Positions 25,441 through 37,385 of a stretch of DNA of 64,000 nucleotides are shown here, piece by piece. Position 1 is the stretch's first letter. Each line of letters starts with the position of its first letter. Origin of the DNA: DATFRY01 sp963764695. GTDB taxonomy: Bacteria; Myxococcota_A; Polyangia; Haliangiales; Haliangiaceae. Under the pieces are notes generated by a model, which had not been told where the DNA came from, did not search any database, and saw nothing but the letters and a program-made list of their open reading frames with translations. Made by a program: the position numbers and the translations under genes. The stretch is from NCBI GenBank assembly GCA_963764695.1, contig CAVXTW010000017.1, positions 124,001-188,000 on the forward strand. Reading direction: 5' to 3'.

Positions 25441-27174
25441 TCATCTCTCGGCGCGCAGCGCGTTGATGCGGGCGTCGATGCGGCGCTTGACCGGCTCCTC
25501 CGGTCCGAGCTTGCGCGCGTTCTCGTAGGCGGTCAGCGCGCGGCGCGGCAGCTGGCGGGCCAGGTACACCTCGCCGAGGTGCCACAGCATCTCCGGCTCG
25601 GTCGGGGCCAGGCGCACCGCGCGCTCGAGCAGATCCTGGGACTCGGGCAGCCGGCCCTGGCGGAAGCGCAGCCAGCCCACGCTGTCGAGGACGAAGCCGT
25701 CGGTGGGCGCGAGCTCGAGCGCGCGCTGCAGCAGCCGGTCGGCGCGGGCCAGCTCGCGGTTGCGGTCGGCCAGCGAGAAGCCGATGAAGTTGAGCGCGCC
25801 GGCGTGGTCCGGATTGCGGTCGAGGATGCGCTGCGCCACGGCGACCGCGCGATCCGGGGCGCCCTGGCGGTCCTCGAGGCTGGCCAGGGCGTAGAGCAGC
25901 TCCGTGTCGTGCTTGCGGCCGCCGGCGAGGGCCGACTTGAGGATCTCGCGCGCGTCGCCCGGCTTGCCGGCCAGCTCGGCGACCAGCGAGCGGCTGATGA
26001 CCAGGCCGTTGTCGCGCGGATGGACCTCCAGGGCCTGCTCGATCGCGGCCCGCGCCTCGGCGTGCTTGCCGCTGCGCGCGAGCAGCTCGGCGGCCAGGGC
26101 GCGGCAGTCGGCGTGGCCGGGGCGCTCCTCACCGACCGCCATCAGGATCTTGATCGCGTCGCCGCGCCGGTCCAGGTTGACGAGCGCGCGGGCCTCGAGC
26201 AGGCGGACCGCGCCGCTGGTCGGCTCGAGCGCGGCCAGGCGTGCGGCCAGCGCGCGCGCCTGCGCGGCCTCGCCTACCTGGAGGTAGAGATAGCCGAACG
26301 AGACCCGCACGTCGATCGCGAGGTCGTCGCGATCGAGCTGTCCGACAAGCGCGACCGCGCCGCTCCGGTCGCCGACCTCGAGCAGCTGCTCGAACAGGCG
26401 CGCGCCGATCTGGGGGCTGCTCGATCGATCGAACGCCTCGCGCAAGAGCGCCAGCGCCTCGCGGGTTCGGCCGCGCGCGCGCAGGACCCGGGCCAGGGCC
26501 ACCCGGGCGCGGGTCTGCGACGGATCGAGATCGAGCGCGCGCCGCAGCGAGCGCTCCGCCTCGGTCAACGCGCCGCGCGCCAGCAGCCGGGCGCCGAGCT
26601 GGTAGTGCCCGGCCACCGAGTGAGGCAGCCGCCGCAACAGCGCGCGACAGGTCGCCTCGGCGCGATCCGGCCGCTGGCGCGCCATCCACACCGCGGCCAG
26701 GCCGAGGTAGCTGCGCTCGTCGTCCGGATCGAGCTCGATGGCGCGCCCGTACGCGCGCGACGCGTCGACGTGGCGGCTGGCTCGCCGGTAGATGCGCCCC
26801 GACTCCTGCCACACGCCGGCGTCGCGCGGGAAGCGCAGCTGCGCCGTCTCGATGATGCGCAGCGCCTGATCGCGCCGACCCGCGCGCAGGAGCGCATCGG
26901 CAAGGGCGACCTGGATCGGCGCCTCGCGCGGCGCGGCCAGCGCGGCGGCGCGCAGCTCGGCGGCGGCGCGGGCGTCATCTCCCTCGATGGCGGCCAGGCG
27001 ACCGCGCAGGTAGTGGCCGTAGGCGGCCGCGGAGATCGGCTCCGGCGATACCGGCGCTACCTTCGACACGCCGCGCGGCGCCGGGGCACGGCCGCCGGAG
27101 CACGCGGCGGAGGCGAGAGCGACCGACACGGCGACCCGCAAGACCCCGCCTGGCACAGACGAGCAGGGTACCAC
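25441..27174 (-). CDS. TPR-repeat lipoprotein
   Basis: 577 residues from a GTG at 27174. The lipobox is SAAC near residue 25. From ~50 to the C-terminus the protein is helical repeats of ~34 residues with TPR signatures (AAAELRAAALAAPREAPIQVALADALL, ASRAYGRAIELDP, AERSLRRALDLDP, ARADRLLQRALELAP, LLERAVRLAPTEP). About fourteen repeats fit the length. It is predicted to be a periplasmic or outer-membrane scaffold for protein complexes such as secretion, motility or polysaccharide export. The neighbours (acyl-CoA carboxylase, small lipoprotein) do not say which. Confidence 0.8.
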   Translation of the reverse strand: MVPCSSVPGGVLRVAVSVALASAACSGGRAPAPRGVSKVAPVSPEPISAAAYGHYLRGRLAAIEGDDARAAAELRAAALAAPREAPIQVALADALLRAGRRDQALRIIETAQLRFPRDAGVWQESGRIYRRASRHVDASRAYGRAIELDPDDERSYLGLAAVWMARQRPDRAEATCRALLRRLPHSVAGHYQLGARLLARGALTEAERSLRRALDLDPSQTRARVALARVLRARGRTREALALLREAFDRSSSPQIGARLFEQLLEVGDRSGAVALVGQLDRDDLAIDVRVSFGYLYLQVGEAAQARALAARLAALEPTSGAVRLLEARALVNLDRRGDAIKILMAVGEERPGHADCRALAAELLARSGKHAEARAAIEQALEVHPRDNGLVISRSLVAELAGKPGDAREILKSALAGGRKHDTELLYALASLEDRQGAPDRAVAVAQRILDRNPDHAGALNFIGFSLADRNRELARADRLLQRALELAPTDGFVLDSVGWLRFRQGRLPESQDLLERAVRLAPTEPEMLWHLGEVYLARQLPRRALTAYENARKLGPEEPVKRRIDARINALRAER

Positions 27175-27216
27175 GCAACAGGACGGCGGCGGACGGGCCG
27201 CGGCGCCGTCACCTCA

Positions 27217-28785
<1,569 letters not shown>

Positions 28786-28852
28786 GGCGCGACCGTAGTC
28801 GCACGGCGGCAGGAGTGTCAAACGCCGGCTTGCTGGGCCCGCGTGAGCTATA

Positions 28853-29437
28853 GTGGCTCGAGCTTCGGGGTCCGGGGACTTGTCCAACGTCAAGGGCAGC
28901 GCATTCGCCTCGCGGATCCTGTGGGTCCGTCTTCACCAGGGTGAAGCGGGGATCGAGCGCCTCACGCGCCACGTCAGCCCGGCCCTGGGCGAGGTGCTGC
29001 GCGCCGGCGCGACCATGTCGCGGTGGTACGGCCTCGACCTGTTCATCGAGCTCAACCTGGCTCTCGACCGCATCTTCGGCACCGGCGACATGAGCCTCAT
29101 CAAGGTGCTGGGCCGGCACGGCGCCGACGCCAACCTGACCACGATCTACCGCCTGTTCTACAAGGTCGGCACGGTCAAGTGGCTGCTGGCGCGCGCCCCG
29201 CGCCTGTGGGGCATGCACTACGACAGCGGCACGCTGCACGTCGACAGCTATCCCGGTCGCGAGGCCGCGCTGCGGGTCGAGAACTTCAGCGAGCCGCACC
29301 AGGCCCACTGCCTGTCGGTGCTGGGCTGGACCGAGCGCTCGGTCGAGCTGAGCGGCGGCACCGAGGTTCGCTCCGAGGAGACCGCCTGCCGCACGCGCGG
29401 CGCCCCGCACTGCCGCTTCCTGCTCAGCTGGAGCTGA
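28853..29437 (+). CDS. DUF2378/TIGR02265-like myxobacterial protein
   Basis: 194 residues from a GTG at 28853; a TTG at 28880 with GGGG upstream is an alternative. The first ~110 residues are helical, with YRLFYKVGTVKWLLARAPRLW. The rest is a beta domain ending in CRTRGAPHCRFLLSWS, the Cys-x-x-x-Gly-x-x-x-Cys end seen in V4R/heme-NO-like and DUF2378 proteins. DUF2378 members form large paralogous sets in myxobacteria and are otherwise rare; this is one reason for the taxonomic guess. The molecular function is unknown, with small-molecule sensing suggested by the V4R-like end. Only 67 bp separate it from the divergent pccB. Confidence 0.65.
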   Translation: MARASGSGDLSNVKGSAFASRILWVRLHQGEAGIERLTRHVSPALGEVLRAGATMSRWYGLDLFIELNLALDRIFGTGDMSLIKVLGRHGADANLTTIYRLFYKVGTVKWLLARAPRLWGMHYDSGTLHVDSYPGREAALRVENFSEPHQAHCLSVLGWTERSVELSGGTEVRSEETACRTRGAPHCRFLLSWS

Positions 29438-29470
29438 GCGCGCGATCGAGGCCACGATCGCTACTGCCGC

Positions 29471-30595
29471 TCAGCCGGAGCCGAGCGCGGTCAGCACCTC
29501 GACCGTGGCGTCCATCAGTCCGCGGCGCAGCTCGCGGATGCCGGTGCCGTCGCGAGTCGGGTGCACCCGGTTGGTCAGGATCTCGACGTGGCGGCGATGG
29601 GCCGGATCCAGCCACATCGAGCAGCCGGTGAAGGCCAGGTGGCCGAAGCCGCCGTCGCGCGGCCACAGATCACCGGCGTGCGAGACGCCCGGCGTTCGCG
29701 AGGGCGTGTCCCAGCCCAGCCGCCAGGTCGACCCAGGCGTTGACTCGGTCTCGATCAGGCTGCGCGCGATGCCCGGATCGAAGTGCCCGGCCTCGCCTGC
29801 CACGGCGGCGAGCACCGCGGCGGCGAAGCGCGCCAGGTCGCCGGCGGTGGAGAACAGGCCCGCGTGGCCGCAGATGCCGCCGCCGGCGTGCGCGTTCTCG
29901 TCGTGCACCTCGCCGACCAGCAGACCGCGCCGCTCGCACAGCTCGGTCGGCGCGATCGCTCGCCGCGCGATCCGCGGCGCATCCAGGTCGACGAAGAAGG
30001 TGCTGCGCATGGCGAGCGGATCGAAGACCAGCCGCGCCGCCGCGACATCCAGCCGCTCGCCCGCCGCGCGCTCGAGCGCGGCGCCGAGCAGGATGTAGCC
30101 GATGTCGCTGTAGCGCGTGACCTGGCCGGGCGGATCCGAGAGCGGTGTGGCGCCGGCCATGCGCACGAGGCCCTCGCGCGCGCTCGCCGCGCCGGCCAGA
30201 TCGCCGGACCACAGTCGCTCGTAGAACTTCGCGTGGTCAGGAAATCCGGCCGAATGCCCCACCAGGTGCGCGATCGTGATCCGATCGCCTCCGTCGGCCA
30301 CCAGCTCGGGCACGAGCGAGCGCGCCGGCGCCTCGAGCTCGATCGCTCCGCTCTCGATCAGCTTCATGAGCACGCCGGAGGTCGCCAGCGGCTTGGTCAG
30401 TGATGCGATGTCGTAGATGGTGTCCGGACTGACTTCCTCTCCCGCACCCGCCGGGTGCGACTGCGTGCGTCCGAACGGAACGCAAAGCACCGGGCGACCA
30501 GCGTCGGACAGCGCGAGCACACCGCCGGGAGTGACGCCTGCCTCGATCGCCGCGCGCGTGATCGCTTCGACCGTCTCGCGCAGCCGCATCTCCAT
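29471..30595 (-). CDS. Serine hydrolase, beta-lactamase class C / D-aminopeptidase family
   Basis: 374 residues from ATG 30595. The nucleophile motif SLTK (S-x-x-K) sits in TIYDIASLTKPLATS, the second motif is YSDIGYILLG (Y-S-D form of Y-x-N), and the third is in FGHLAFTGCSMWLDP. There is no signal peptide, so it is probably cytoplasmic. Family members act as esterases, peptidases or D-Ala carboxypeptidases, and the substrate cannot be assigned. It is divergent from the kinase gene at 30658 across a 62-bp gap. Confidence 0.85.
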   Translation of the reverse strand: MEMRLRETVEAITRAAIEAGVTPGGVLALSDAGRPVLCVPFGRTQSHPAGAGEEVSPDTIYDIASLTKPLATSGVLMKLIESGAIELEAPARSLVPELVADGGDRITIAHLVGHSAGFPDHAKFYERLWSGDLAGAASAREGLVRMAGATPLSDPPGQVTRYSDIGYILLGAALERAAGERLDVAAARLVFDPLAMRSTFFVDLDAPRIARRAIAPTELCERRGLLVGEVHDENAHAGGGICGHAGLFSTAGDLARFAAAVLAAVAGEAGHFDPGIARSLIETESTPGSTWRLGWDTPSRTPGVSHAGDLWPRDGGFGHLAFTGCSMWLDPAHRRHVEILTNRVHPTRDGTGIRELRRGLMDATVEVLTALGSG

Positions 30596-30657
30596 GACAG
30601 TCCAGTCCAAACCGGGCCTTAGCATAACGCCTGCTGTGTTACGCTGCGACCCGAGCC

Positions 30658-32433
<1,776 letters not shown>

Positions 32434-32456
32434 GCCGCTGGATCGCCTCGCCGCGG

Positions 32457-33815
32457 CTACTCGCAGAACCGGCGCACGACCGAGTAGAGCAGGTCGGTGC
32501 CCCAGTGCAGGCCCGCGATCGGCACGCGCTCGTTGTGGCCGTGAAACATCTCGGCGAAGCGGATGCCGCTGCCGCGCTCGATCTTGACCGGCGAGAAGCC
32601 GTACCAGCGGGCGCCGGTCCGCGTGAAGTACTTGGCGTCGGTGAAGCCCGGGATCATGTAGGGCACGACCACCGCGTCCGGCTCGCGCTTGACGATCTCG
32701 GAGCGCATCAGCTCGTAGAGCGGCGACTCGTGCGGATCGGTCACCACCGGCGGCGCCGACAGGATGACCTCCAGCTCCACATCCGGCCCCAGGATGGCCT
32801 GGAGCTCGCGCAGGAAGTCCTCCTCGGTCTGGCCGGGCAGGGTGCGCCCATCGATCTCCACCTCGGCGCGATCCGGGATGACGTTGATCTTGTTTCCGGC
32901 GCGCAGCACGGTGGGGGACGCCGTGTTGGAAAGGAGCGCGGTCAAGCCGCGCACCGTGCTGGCATCCGGGATCCGGCGCAGGACCGACGGCAACAGGCGC
33001 TGATGGCTGAGCAGGCGCACCAGTGGCCGCACAAGGCGCGGCTGCCGGGCCGCGATGTGAGCCAGGAAGTCGCGCACGTAGCGGTTGTCGTGGGCCGGAA
33101 AGCGAACCTGGCGCAGGCGGGCCAGCCGCTCCGACAGCACCAGCACCGCGTTGTCGTCGCGCGGCATCGATCCGTGGCCCGGCTCGCCGCGCACCCGCGC
33201 GCGCACCCAGCAGATGCCCTTCTCGGCCACCTGCACCGGGTAGTAGGTCGTCTTGCCCACGTGCAGCGAGTAGCCGCCCGACTCGCCGATCGCGTACTCC
33301 GCGGTCACGAGGTCCGGGTGGTTCTCGACCAGCCAGCGCGAGCCCATCTGGCAGCCGGCCTCCTCGTCCGCCACCGCGGCGAAGATGACGTCGCGCGACA
33401 GCACCGCGCTCTCGCGCGCCAGCTGGCGCATCACCGCCGTGCACATGGCCGCCATGTTCTTCATGTCGATGGCGCCGCGCCCCCACAGGCAGCCCTCGGC
33501 AATCTCGCCGGCGAACGGCGGGTGCTTCCACTCCTTCTCGATTGCCTCCACGACATCCAGATGGGCGGTGAGCAGGAGCGGCGCCGCCGAGCCGGAGCCG
33601 GACCGCCGGCACACGAGGTTCGCCCGCCCCGGCGCGCTCTCGAGCAGCACCGGCTCGTACCCGGCCTCGCGCAGCATGCCGTCCAGGTAGTCGGCGGCCT
33701 GCCGCTCGTTGCCCGGCGGGTTGGTGGTGTCCATGCGCAAGAGCGCCTGGCACATGGTCTGCGCCTCGCCGGCCATCTGGCTGGGCGCACCGATCGAAGT
33801 GGACGGACTGATCAT
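32457..33815 (-). CDS. M20-family zinc metallopeptidase / deacylase
   Basis: 452 residues from ATG 33815. The M20 metal site is complete: LLLTAHLDVVE (His, Asp), WGRGAIDMKN (bridging Asp), AVADEEAG (catalytic Glu pair), a GESGG segment and the final FHGHNERV (His). A dimerisation domain with GEPGHGSMPRDDNAV sits in the middle. There is no signal peptide. Relatives include carboxypeptidases, aminoacylases and succinyl-diaminopimelate desuccinylase; the DTTNPPGNE start and length best fit the broad ArgE/DapE/ACY1 group. It is convergent with the kinase gene, 23 bp apart. Confidence 0.88.
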   Translation of the reverse strand: MISPSTSIGAPSQMAGEAQTMCQALLRMDTTNPPGNERQAADYLDGMLREAGYEPVLLESAPGRANLVCRRSGSGSAAPLLLTAHLDVVEAIEKEWKHPPFAGEIAEGCLWGRGAIDMKNMAAMCTAVMRQLARESAVLSRDVIFAAVADEEAGCQMGSRWLVENHPDLVTAEYAIGESGGYSLHVGKTTYYPVQVAEKGICWVRARVRGEPGHGSMPRDDNAVLVLSERLARLRQVRFPAHDNRYVRDFLAHIAARQPRLVRPLVRLLSHQRLLPSVLRRIPDASTVRGLTALLSNTASPTVLRAGNKINVIPDRAEVEIDGRTLPGQTEEDFLRELQAILGPDVELEVILSAPPVVTDPHESPLYELMRSEIVKREPDAVVVPYMIPGFTDAKYFTRTGARWYGFSPVKIERGSGIRFAEMFHGHNERVPIAGLHWGTDLLYSVVRRFCE

Positions 33816-33992
33816 GGGGAATGGTCGCGGCAGCAGACGTGCGCGGCGCGGGGGACGCCGCACGCGCGACTATAGCGCCGCACGACGGCTTCCGCGCCGA
33901 CCTCAACTGCTGACCGCGGCCGACCGAGCGGCGCCCCACGTACGCCCTCTGCCCGGCCGGCCGCGGCCAGACCCTTTCCAAGACCCTCACGC

Positions 33993-34520
33993 TCAATTGT
34001 CCCGCGCGACCGCCGTCGTCGGTCCGTCGAGCGTGAGATGGGGAAACAGCTTGAGCACCGTCTTGCGCCCGAATCCTTTGACTCGCCGGAGGTCCTTGAT
34101 GCGCCGGAACCGCCCGTTACGAGCCCGCCAGGCCACGATGCGCTGCGCCTTGGCCGGCCCGATGCCGGGCAAGAGGTCGAGCTCGCGCTCGGTGGCCGAG
34201 TTGAGGTTGACCACCCCGGAGAATTTCGCAGAGCCGCACGGAGGCGGAGCCGGCGCCGGGCCGGCCCACGGCCCTGACCCGAGCGCCGCCAGCGCTGCAG
34301 GGACGAGCCCTCCGTCGCGCGGGCCCGGTGGCGGCGCGGCCGGATCTCCTGCCGTCTCCCGCCTGGCGGCCAGACCCACGCTCTCGGCCTCGGCTGCGGG
34401 GGGCAGGAGCAGCGCGGCGAGCGCGACGGCCGCGAGGATCAAGACCGCGATCGCTCCGAGCACCCGCCTCGCCGCGCGCAGCCAGCGCGACACCACATCC
34501 TGCCGACTTCGCCTCCGCAT
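33993..34520 (-). CDS. comEA: ComEA-like helix-hairpin-helix DNA-binding protein
   Basis: 175 residues. A basic N-terminus and one transmembrane helix (about 20-41) anchor a Pro/Ala/Gly linker. Residues 104-161 form a ComEA-type double HhH: VNLNSATERELDLLPGIGPAKA, then FRRIKDLRRVKGFGRKTVLKL. ComEA binds incoming double-stranded DNA in the periplasm during natural transformation, and its architecture (anchor, flexible linker, C-terminal HhH) is matched. It starts 8 bp after the small gene at 34529-34795, so they are probably an operon. ComEC and type IV pilus genes are not in the window. Confidence 0.88.
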   Translation of the reverse strand: MRRRSRQDVVSRWLRAARRVLGAIAVLILAAVALAALLLPPAAEAESVGLAARRETAGDPAAPPPGPRDGGLVPAALAALGSGPWAGPAPAPPPCGSAKFSGVVNLNSATERELDLLPGIGPAKAQRIVAWRARNGRFRRIKDLRRVKGFGRKTVLKLFPHLTLDGPTTAVARDN

Positions 34521-34528
34521 CGCTCATC

Positions 34529-34795
34529 TCAGAACGGGATCTGCTCGGCTTCCCGCTCGGTGTAGCCGTTCGATCCGTTCGACCCGTTCGACCGGCTCTC
34601 GTCCCGACCGCCCTTGGGCTGCAGGTCCTTCTCGTCGAGCTCCCGGATCTGCAGCTTGCCGTTTGTCGGGTAGGCGTCGAGGTAGACGTTGGTCGAGCCG
34701 TCCGCATTGATGTACGCGGTGCCGATGCGGAGCCAGAAGGTCTTGCCGTTCTTCTCCATGGGACAGAGGACTTTCTTGCGTCGAGACGATTCCAT
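34529..34795 (-). CDS. Small protein upstream of comEA
   Basis: 88 residues from ATG 34795. The first 60 residues are beta-rich (KTFWLRIGTAYINADGSTNVYLDAYPTNGKLQIREL), resembling small OB- or SH3-like folds found as stand-alone myxobacterial proteins. The C-terminal third holds a 9-bp x 3 microsatellite (34566-34592) giving Ser-Asn-Gly repeats, so its length may vary between strains. No family is assigned. Eight bases separate its stop from the comEA start. Confidence 0.6.
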   Translation of the reverse strand: MESSRRKKVLCPMEKNGKTFWLRIGTAYINADGSTNVYLDAYPTNGKLQIRELDEKDLQPKGGRDESRSNGSNGSNGYTEREAEQIPF

Positions 34796-34922
34796 CGTTC
34801 ACTCCTTGCGCCCGCATCATGTGGCGGACGGAGCAGACCCATCGCAAGCGCCGGGCCACCTCGCAACCACGCGATAGGACGCGTCGCTGTCCGGCGGCGA
34901 CGCGATCTTCGTCCGGGCGCCC

Positions 34923-34940
34923 GGCCGGACGGGTCCGGCC
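34923..34940. other. 8-bp-arm palindrome in the 34796-35039 gap
   Basis: The 244-bp gap between the divergent small gene and the GST gene contains GGCCGGAC-gg-GTCCGGCC, a near-perfect palindrome. A two-base centre is too tight for an RNA loop unless the stem frays, so a protein-binding dyad is as likely as a hairpin. An AT-rich TTATAT at 34988-34993, about 45 bp before the GST start, is the only promoter-like -10 candidate. Confidence 0.3.
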
Positions 34941-35039
34941 CTCCGGACAGAGGCGGCATCGAGCGCCGCGCCGCGCGGCCACATCCATTATATGTGTCGC
35001 CGCCTGGGCAGACGACCTCGACGGTGTCACCCTCTCTGC

Positions 35040-35672
35040 ATGCTGACGCTCTACGGCGATGCACTGTGGGAGAGCCCGTACGTGTGCAGCGTGTTCGTCT
35101 CGCTGCGCGAGAAGGCCATCCCGTTCGAGACCAAGCCCCTCGACCTCGAGAAAGGAGAGCAGCGCGATCCGTCGTTCGCGCAGCGATCCATCACCGCCAA
35201 GGTGCCGGCCATCGAGAACGACGGCTTCTGGCTGACCGAATCGATGGCCATCCTGGAGTACATCGAGGAGCGCTTCCCGGCGCCGCAGCACCCGCCGATC
35301 TTTCCCGCCACCATCGAGGAGCGCGCCCGCGCCCGGCAGCTGCTCGGCTGGCTGCGCTTCGGGACCGATCACCTGCGGGCCGAACGACCGACCAGCTCGA
35401 TCTTCTTCGGCGCCCTGCGCACGCCGCTCAGCCAGCGGGCCCGCGCCGACGCCGACGCGCTGATCCGGTTCATCCACCTGTTCCTGCGCGACGGCGCGAC
35501 CACGCTGTTTCCGACCTGGACGGTGTGCGACGCGGAGGTGGCGCTGGCCCTGCACCGGCTCCTGATCAACGGCGACGACGTCCCGGCCGACGTGCGCGCC
35601 TACGCCGAGGCCAACTGGAAGCGGCCCGCGATGCGCGCCTACGTCGAGCACGAGCGTCCTGCGAGAGGTTGA
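35040..35672 (+). CDS. yfcF: Glutathione S-transferase, YfcF-like
   Basis: 210 residues. Thioredoxin-like N-terminal domain with SPYVCSVFVSLREK, the cis-Pro segment KVPAI and the glutathione-binding LTESMAILEYIEERF. The helical C-terminal domain carries RPTSSIFFGALRTPLS, WTVCDAEVALALHRLLINGDDVP, and the motif order of E. coli YfcF throughout. I started at ATG 35040 because MLTLYGDALWESPY is the family start; the frame is open to 34992. YfcF has GST and peroxidase activity and supports oxidative-stress resistance. It precedes glyoxalase I by 4 bp, so this is a glutathione-dependent detoxification operon. Confidence 0.9.
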   Translation: MLTLYGDALWESPYVCSVFVSLREKAIPFETKPLDLEKGEQRDPSFAQRSITAKVPAIENDGFWLTESMAILEYIEERFPAPQHPPIFPATIEERARARQLLGWLRFGTDHLRAERPTSSIFFGALRTPLSQRARADADALIRFIHLFLRDGATTLFPTWTVCDAEVALALHRLLINGDDVPADVRAYAEANWKRPAMRAYVEHERPARG

Positions 35673-35676
35673 ATCG

Positions 35677-36102
35677 ATGCGCTATCTCCACACCATGGTG
35701 CGGGTGCGGGATCTCGACGCCGCGCTGCGCTTCTTCTGCGAGGGCCTGGGCCTGCGCGAGATCCGCCGCCGCGACGAGGAGCGCGGCCGCTTCACGCTGG
35801 TCTTCCTCGGCCTCGATCCGTCGGCCGACTCGCCGCAGATCGAGCTCACCTACAACTGGGATCAGAGCGAGGCGTACACCAGCGGGCGCAACTTCGGGCA
35901 CGTGGCGTACGAGGTCGAGGACATCTACGCCGCCTGCCAGCGCATGATCGACCTCGGCTACACGATCAATCGCCCGCCGCGCGACGGCCGCATGGCCTTC
36001 GTGCGCTCGCCCGACCTGATCTCGGTCGAGCTCCTGCAGCGCGGCCAGGCGCTGCCCGGCCGCGAGCCGTGGGCCTCGATGCCGAACACCGGCGAGTGGT
36101 GA
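35677..36102 (+). CDS. gloA: Lactoylglutathione lyase (glyoxalase I)
   Basis: 141 residues, slightly longer than E. coli GloA (135). It isomerises the methylglyoxal-glutathione hemithioacetal to lactoylglutathione. The four metal ligands are in place: His5 (MRYLH), Glu56 (QIELTYNW), His75 (NFGHVAYEV) and Glu118 (ISVELLQRG). No loop insertion of the zinc-type long enzymes is present, which suggests the Ni/Co-type short form. The start lies 4 bp after the YfcF stop, so they are surely co-transcribed. Confidence 0.95.
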   Translation: MRYLHTMVRVRDLDAALRFFCEGLGLREIRRRDEERGRFTLVFLGLDPSADSPQIELTYNWDQSEAYTSGRNFGHVAYEVEDIYAACQRMIDLGYTINRPPRDGRMAFVRSPDLISVELLQRGQALPGREPWASMPNTGEW

Positions 36103-36120
36103 ACGCGGCTGGCCGAGAGC

Positions 36121-36446
36121 TCAGCCGCGCCGGCGCGGCCCCATGCGCGCCAGCACCTCGGCCGGCACGCCGTAGAAGCGCAGCGCGTCCTCGTGGCGAT
36201 GCCAGCCCATGACATCGCGCTGCACCACGTAGAACCAGACCAGCTCGGCCGCGATCGCGACCAGGTCCTCGCGCGTCACGCCCTCGGGGACCGTGCCGGC
36301 CGCGTCCGGCTCTCCGTCGGCAGCGTCGAACGCCCTCAGATGGGCCGAGCGCCAGCTCCATGCGAGCCGGCGATGCGTGACAGCGCGCGCGCCTTCTCGC
36401 CCGCGATCTCGACGTGCAAGGCATCGAACGGTTCCTTGCCCTTCAC
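36121..36446 (-). pseudogene. Small gene apparently split by a frameshift, end of the ECF operon
   Basis: Two frames on the minus strand each look coding over half of this stretch. The upstream half (GTG 36446 to a stop at 36336) reads VKGKEPFDALHVEIAGEKAR and then ALSRIAG. The downstream half, another frame ending at 36121, reads LRAFDAADGEPDAA, TREDLVAIAAELVWFYVV and HEDALRFYGVPAEV. Outside these parts each frame is Arg-rich and shadow-like. One missing base between about 36350 and 36380 would join them into a ~108-residue helical protein. It could be a true pseudogene or a sequencing error. No family was recognised. Confidence 0.45.
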
Positions 36447-36493
36447 TCCACGTAGGATGCCGAATCCGCCGGCGCGGTTGCCGTCGGCAGCGC

Positions 36494-36934
36494 TCAGCGA
36501 CGGTCCGGCCCGCGCAGCTCGAGCCCCTTGCGCATCTCGGCCCGGCGCCGCAGCTCGTCGGCCACCATCTGGTCGAAGCGCGCGGCCTGCTCCGGGCGCA
36601 GGAGCGCGCGGATCTCGCGGTCCCCCTGCTGGCGGATGGCGTCGATCTTCGGCTCCATCGGACCTATCACCTCGCGCGTGGCGGTCCAGGTCCGCCGCAG
36701 CACCGCCTCGACCCTGGCGGTCTGCGCCTGGTCGAGGTCGAGCCGATCGCGATACCTGCGCGCCTTCGCCTCGGGCGACCGGCCTCGCCAGCCGCGCCCC
36801 TCGGCGCCGTGCCCGCGCTCGACCAGGCGATCGACCGCGACGCCTGCCGCCACGCCGGTGACGAACAGCAGCGCGGCCAGGCCCAGCGCCATCCCGCGCT
36901 TCTTCTTCGGAACGTTTTCACTCGACATCGGCAT
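36494..36934 (-). CDS. Periplasmic Spy/CpxP-like (LTXXQ-type) protein
   Basis: 146 residues; ATG 36934 or 36928. One N-terminal hydrophobic segment (ALGLAALLFVTGVAAGVAV) anchors or exports it. The rest is long helices: YRDRLDLDQAQTARVEAVL, then IRALLRPEQAARFDQMV, which match the repeated L-x-x-x-Q motifs of Spy, CpxP and heavy-metal resistance (CnrX/ZraP) sensors. These act as periplasmic chaperones or sensors for envelope stress. It overlaps the anti-sigma gene by 11-17 bp and is thus the third gene of the sigma operon. Confidence 0.8.
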   Translation of the reverse strand: MPMSSENVPKKKRGMALGLAALLFVTGVAAGVAVDRLVERGHGAEGRGWRGRSPEAKARRYRDRLDLDQAQTARVEAVLRRTWTATREVIGPMEPKIDAIRQQGDREIRALLRPEQAARFDQMVADELRRRAEMRKGLELRGPDRR

Positions 36935-37385
36935 TGCCCTCGGGCGCGAGCTCGGCGGCCGGCTCGGCCGACCACAGCGTCATCGCCCACTCGGTCGCGT
37001 CCGGGTGAGTCAGCTCCGCCGTCGCGGCGGACGGGCCCGGCTCGCCCAGCAGCAGTCCGCCCCAGATGAGCGCCGCGGCCAGCGCGCCCATCGCGACCGC
37101 GCGCCGCGCGGCCCACACGAAGCGCTCCTCGAACGACGCGGGCGCCCGGCTGGTGGTCATGTCGGCCAGCACCGCGCGCCACATCCGTTCGGCCGCGCCG
37201 ACCGGGACGGTCTCCTGGGCCGCACCCATCGCGCGCAGCGCCCGCGACGGCACCTCCCAGCGGGCCAGCTCGGCGCGACACGCGGCGCACTCCGACAGGT
37301 GCGCGTCGAGCGCCTGCCGCTCGTCTGCGCTCAGCCGGTCGTCGAGATGGCGGCTGAACAGCTTCCGGCCATGGCTGCAGGTCAT
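36918..37385 (-). CDS. Anti-sigma factor with zinc-binding N-terminus
   Basis: 155 residues. The N-terminal anti-sigma domain has the ZAS motif H-x3-C-x2-C (His29, Cys33, Cys36 in LDAHLSECAACRAEL). One transmembrane helix lies near 93-110 and a short periplasmic tail ends the protein. Its ATG overlaps the sigma factor stop (ATGA), the usual arrangement of an ECF sigma and its cognate inhibitor. It is expected to hold the sigma factor at the membrane until a periplasmic signal arrives; the Spy-like product downstream may be that sensor. Confidence 0.9.
   Translation of the reverse strand: MTCSHGRKLFSRHLDDRLSADERQALDAHLSECAACRAELARWEVPSRALRAMGAAQETVPVGAAERMWRAVLADMTTSRAPASFEERFVWAARRAVAMGALAAALIWGGLLLGEPGPSAATAELTHPDATEWAMTLWSAEPAAELAPEGNADVE

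Noticed and set aside
29471..30595. Y-S-D in place of Y-x-N in the serine hydrolase as a sign of inactivation
   Set aside because: The Y-S-D form is common in active members of this family, so it is not unusual.
34923..34940. GGCCGGAC palindrome considered as a rho-independent terminator or riboswitch part
   Set aside because: The loop is only two bases and no U-run or second conserved stem is present.
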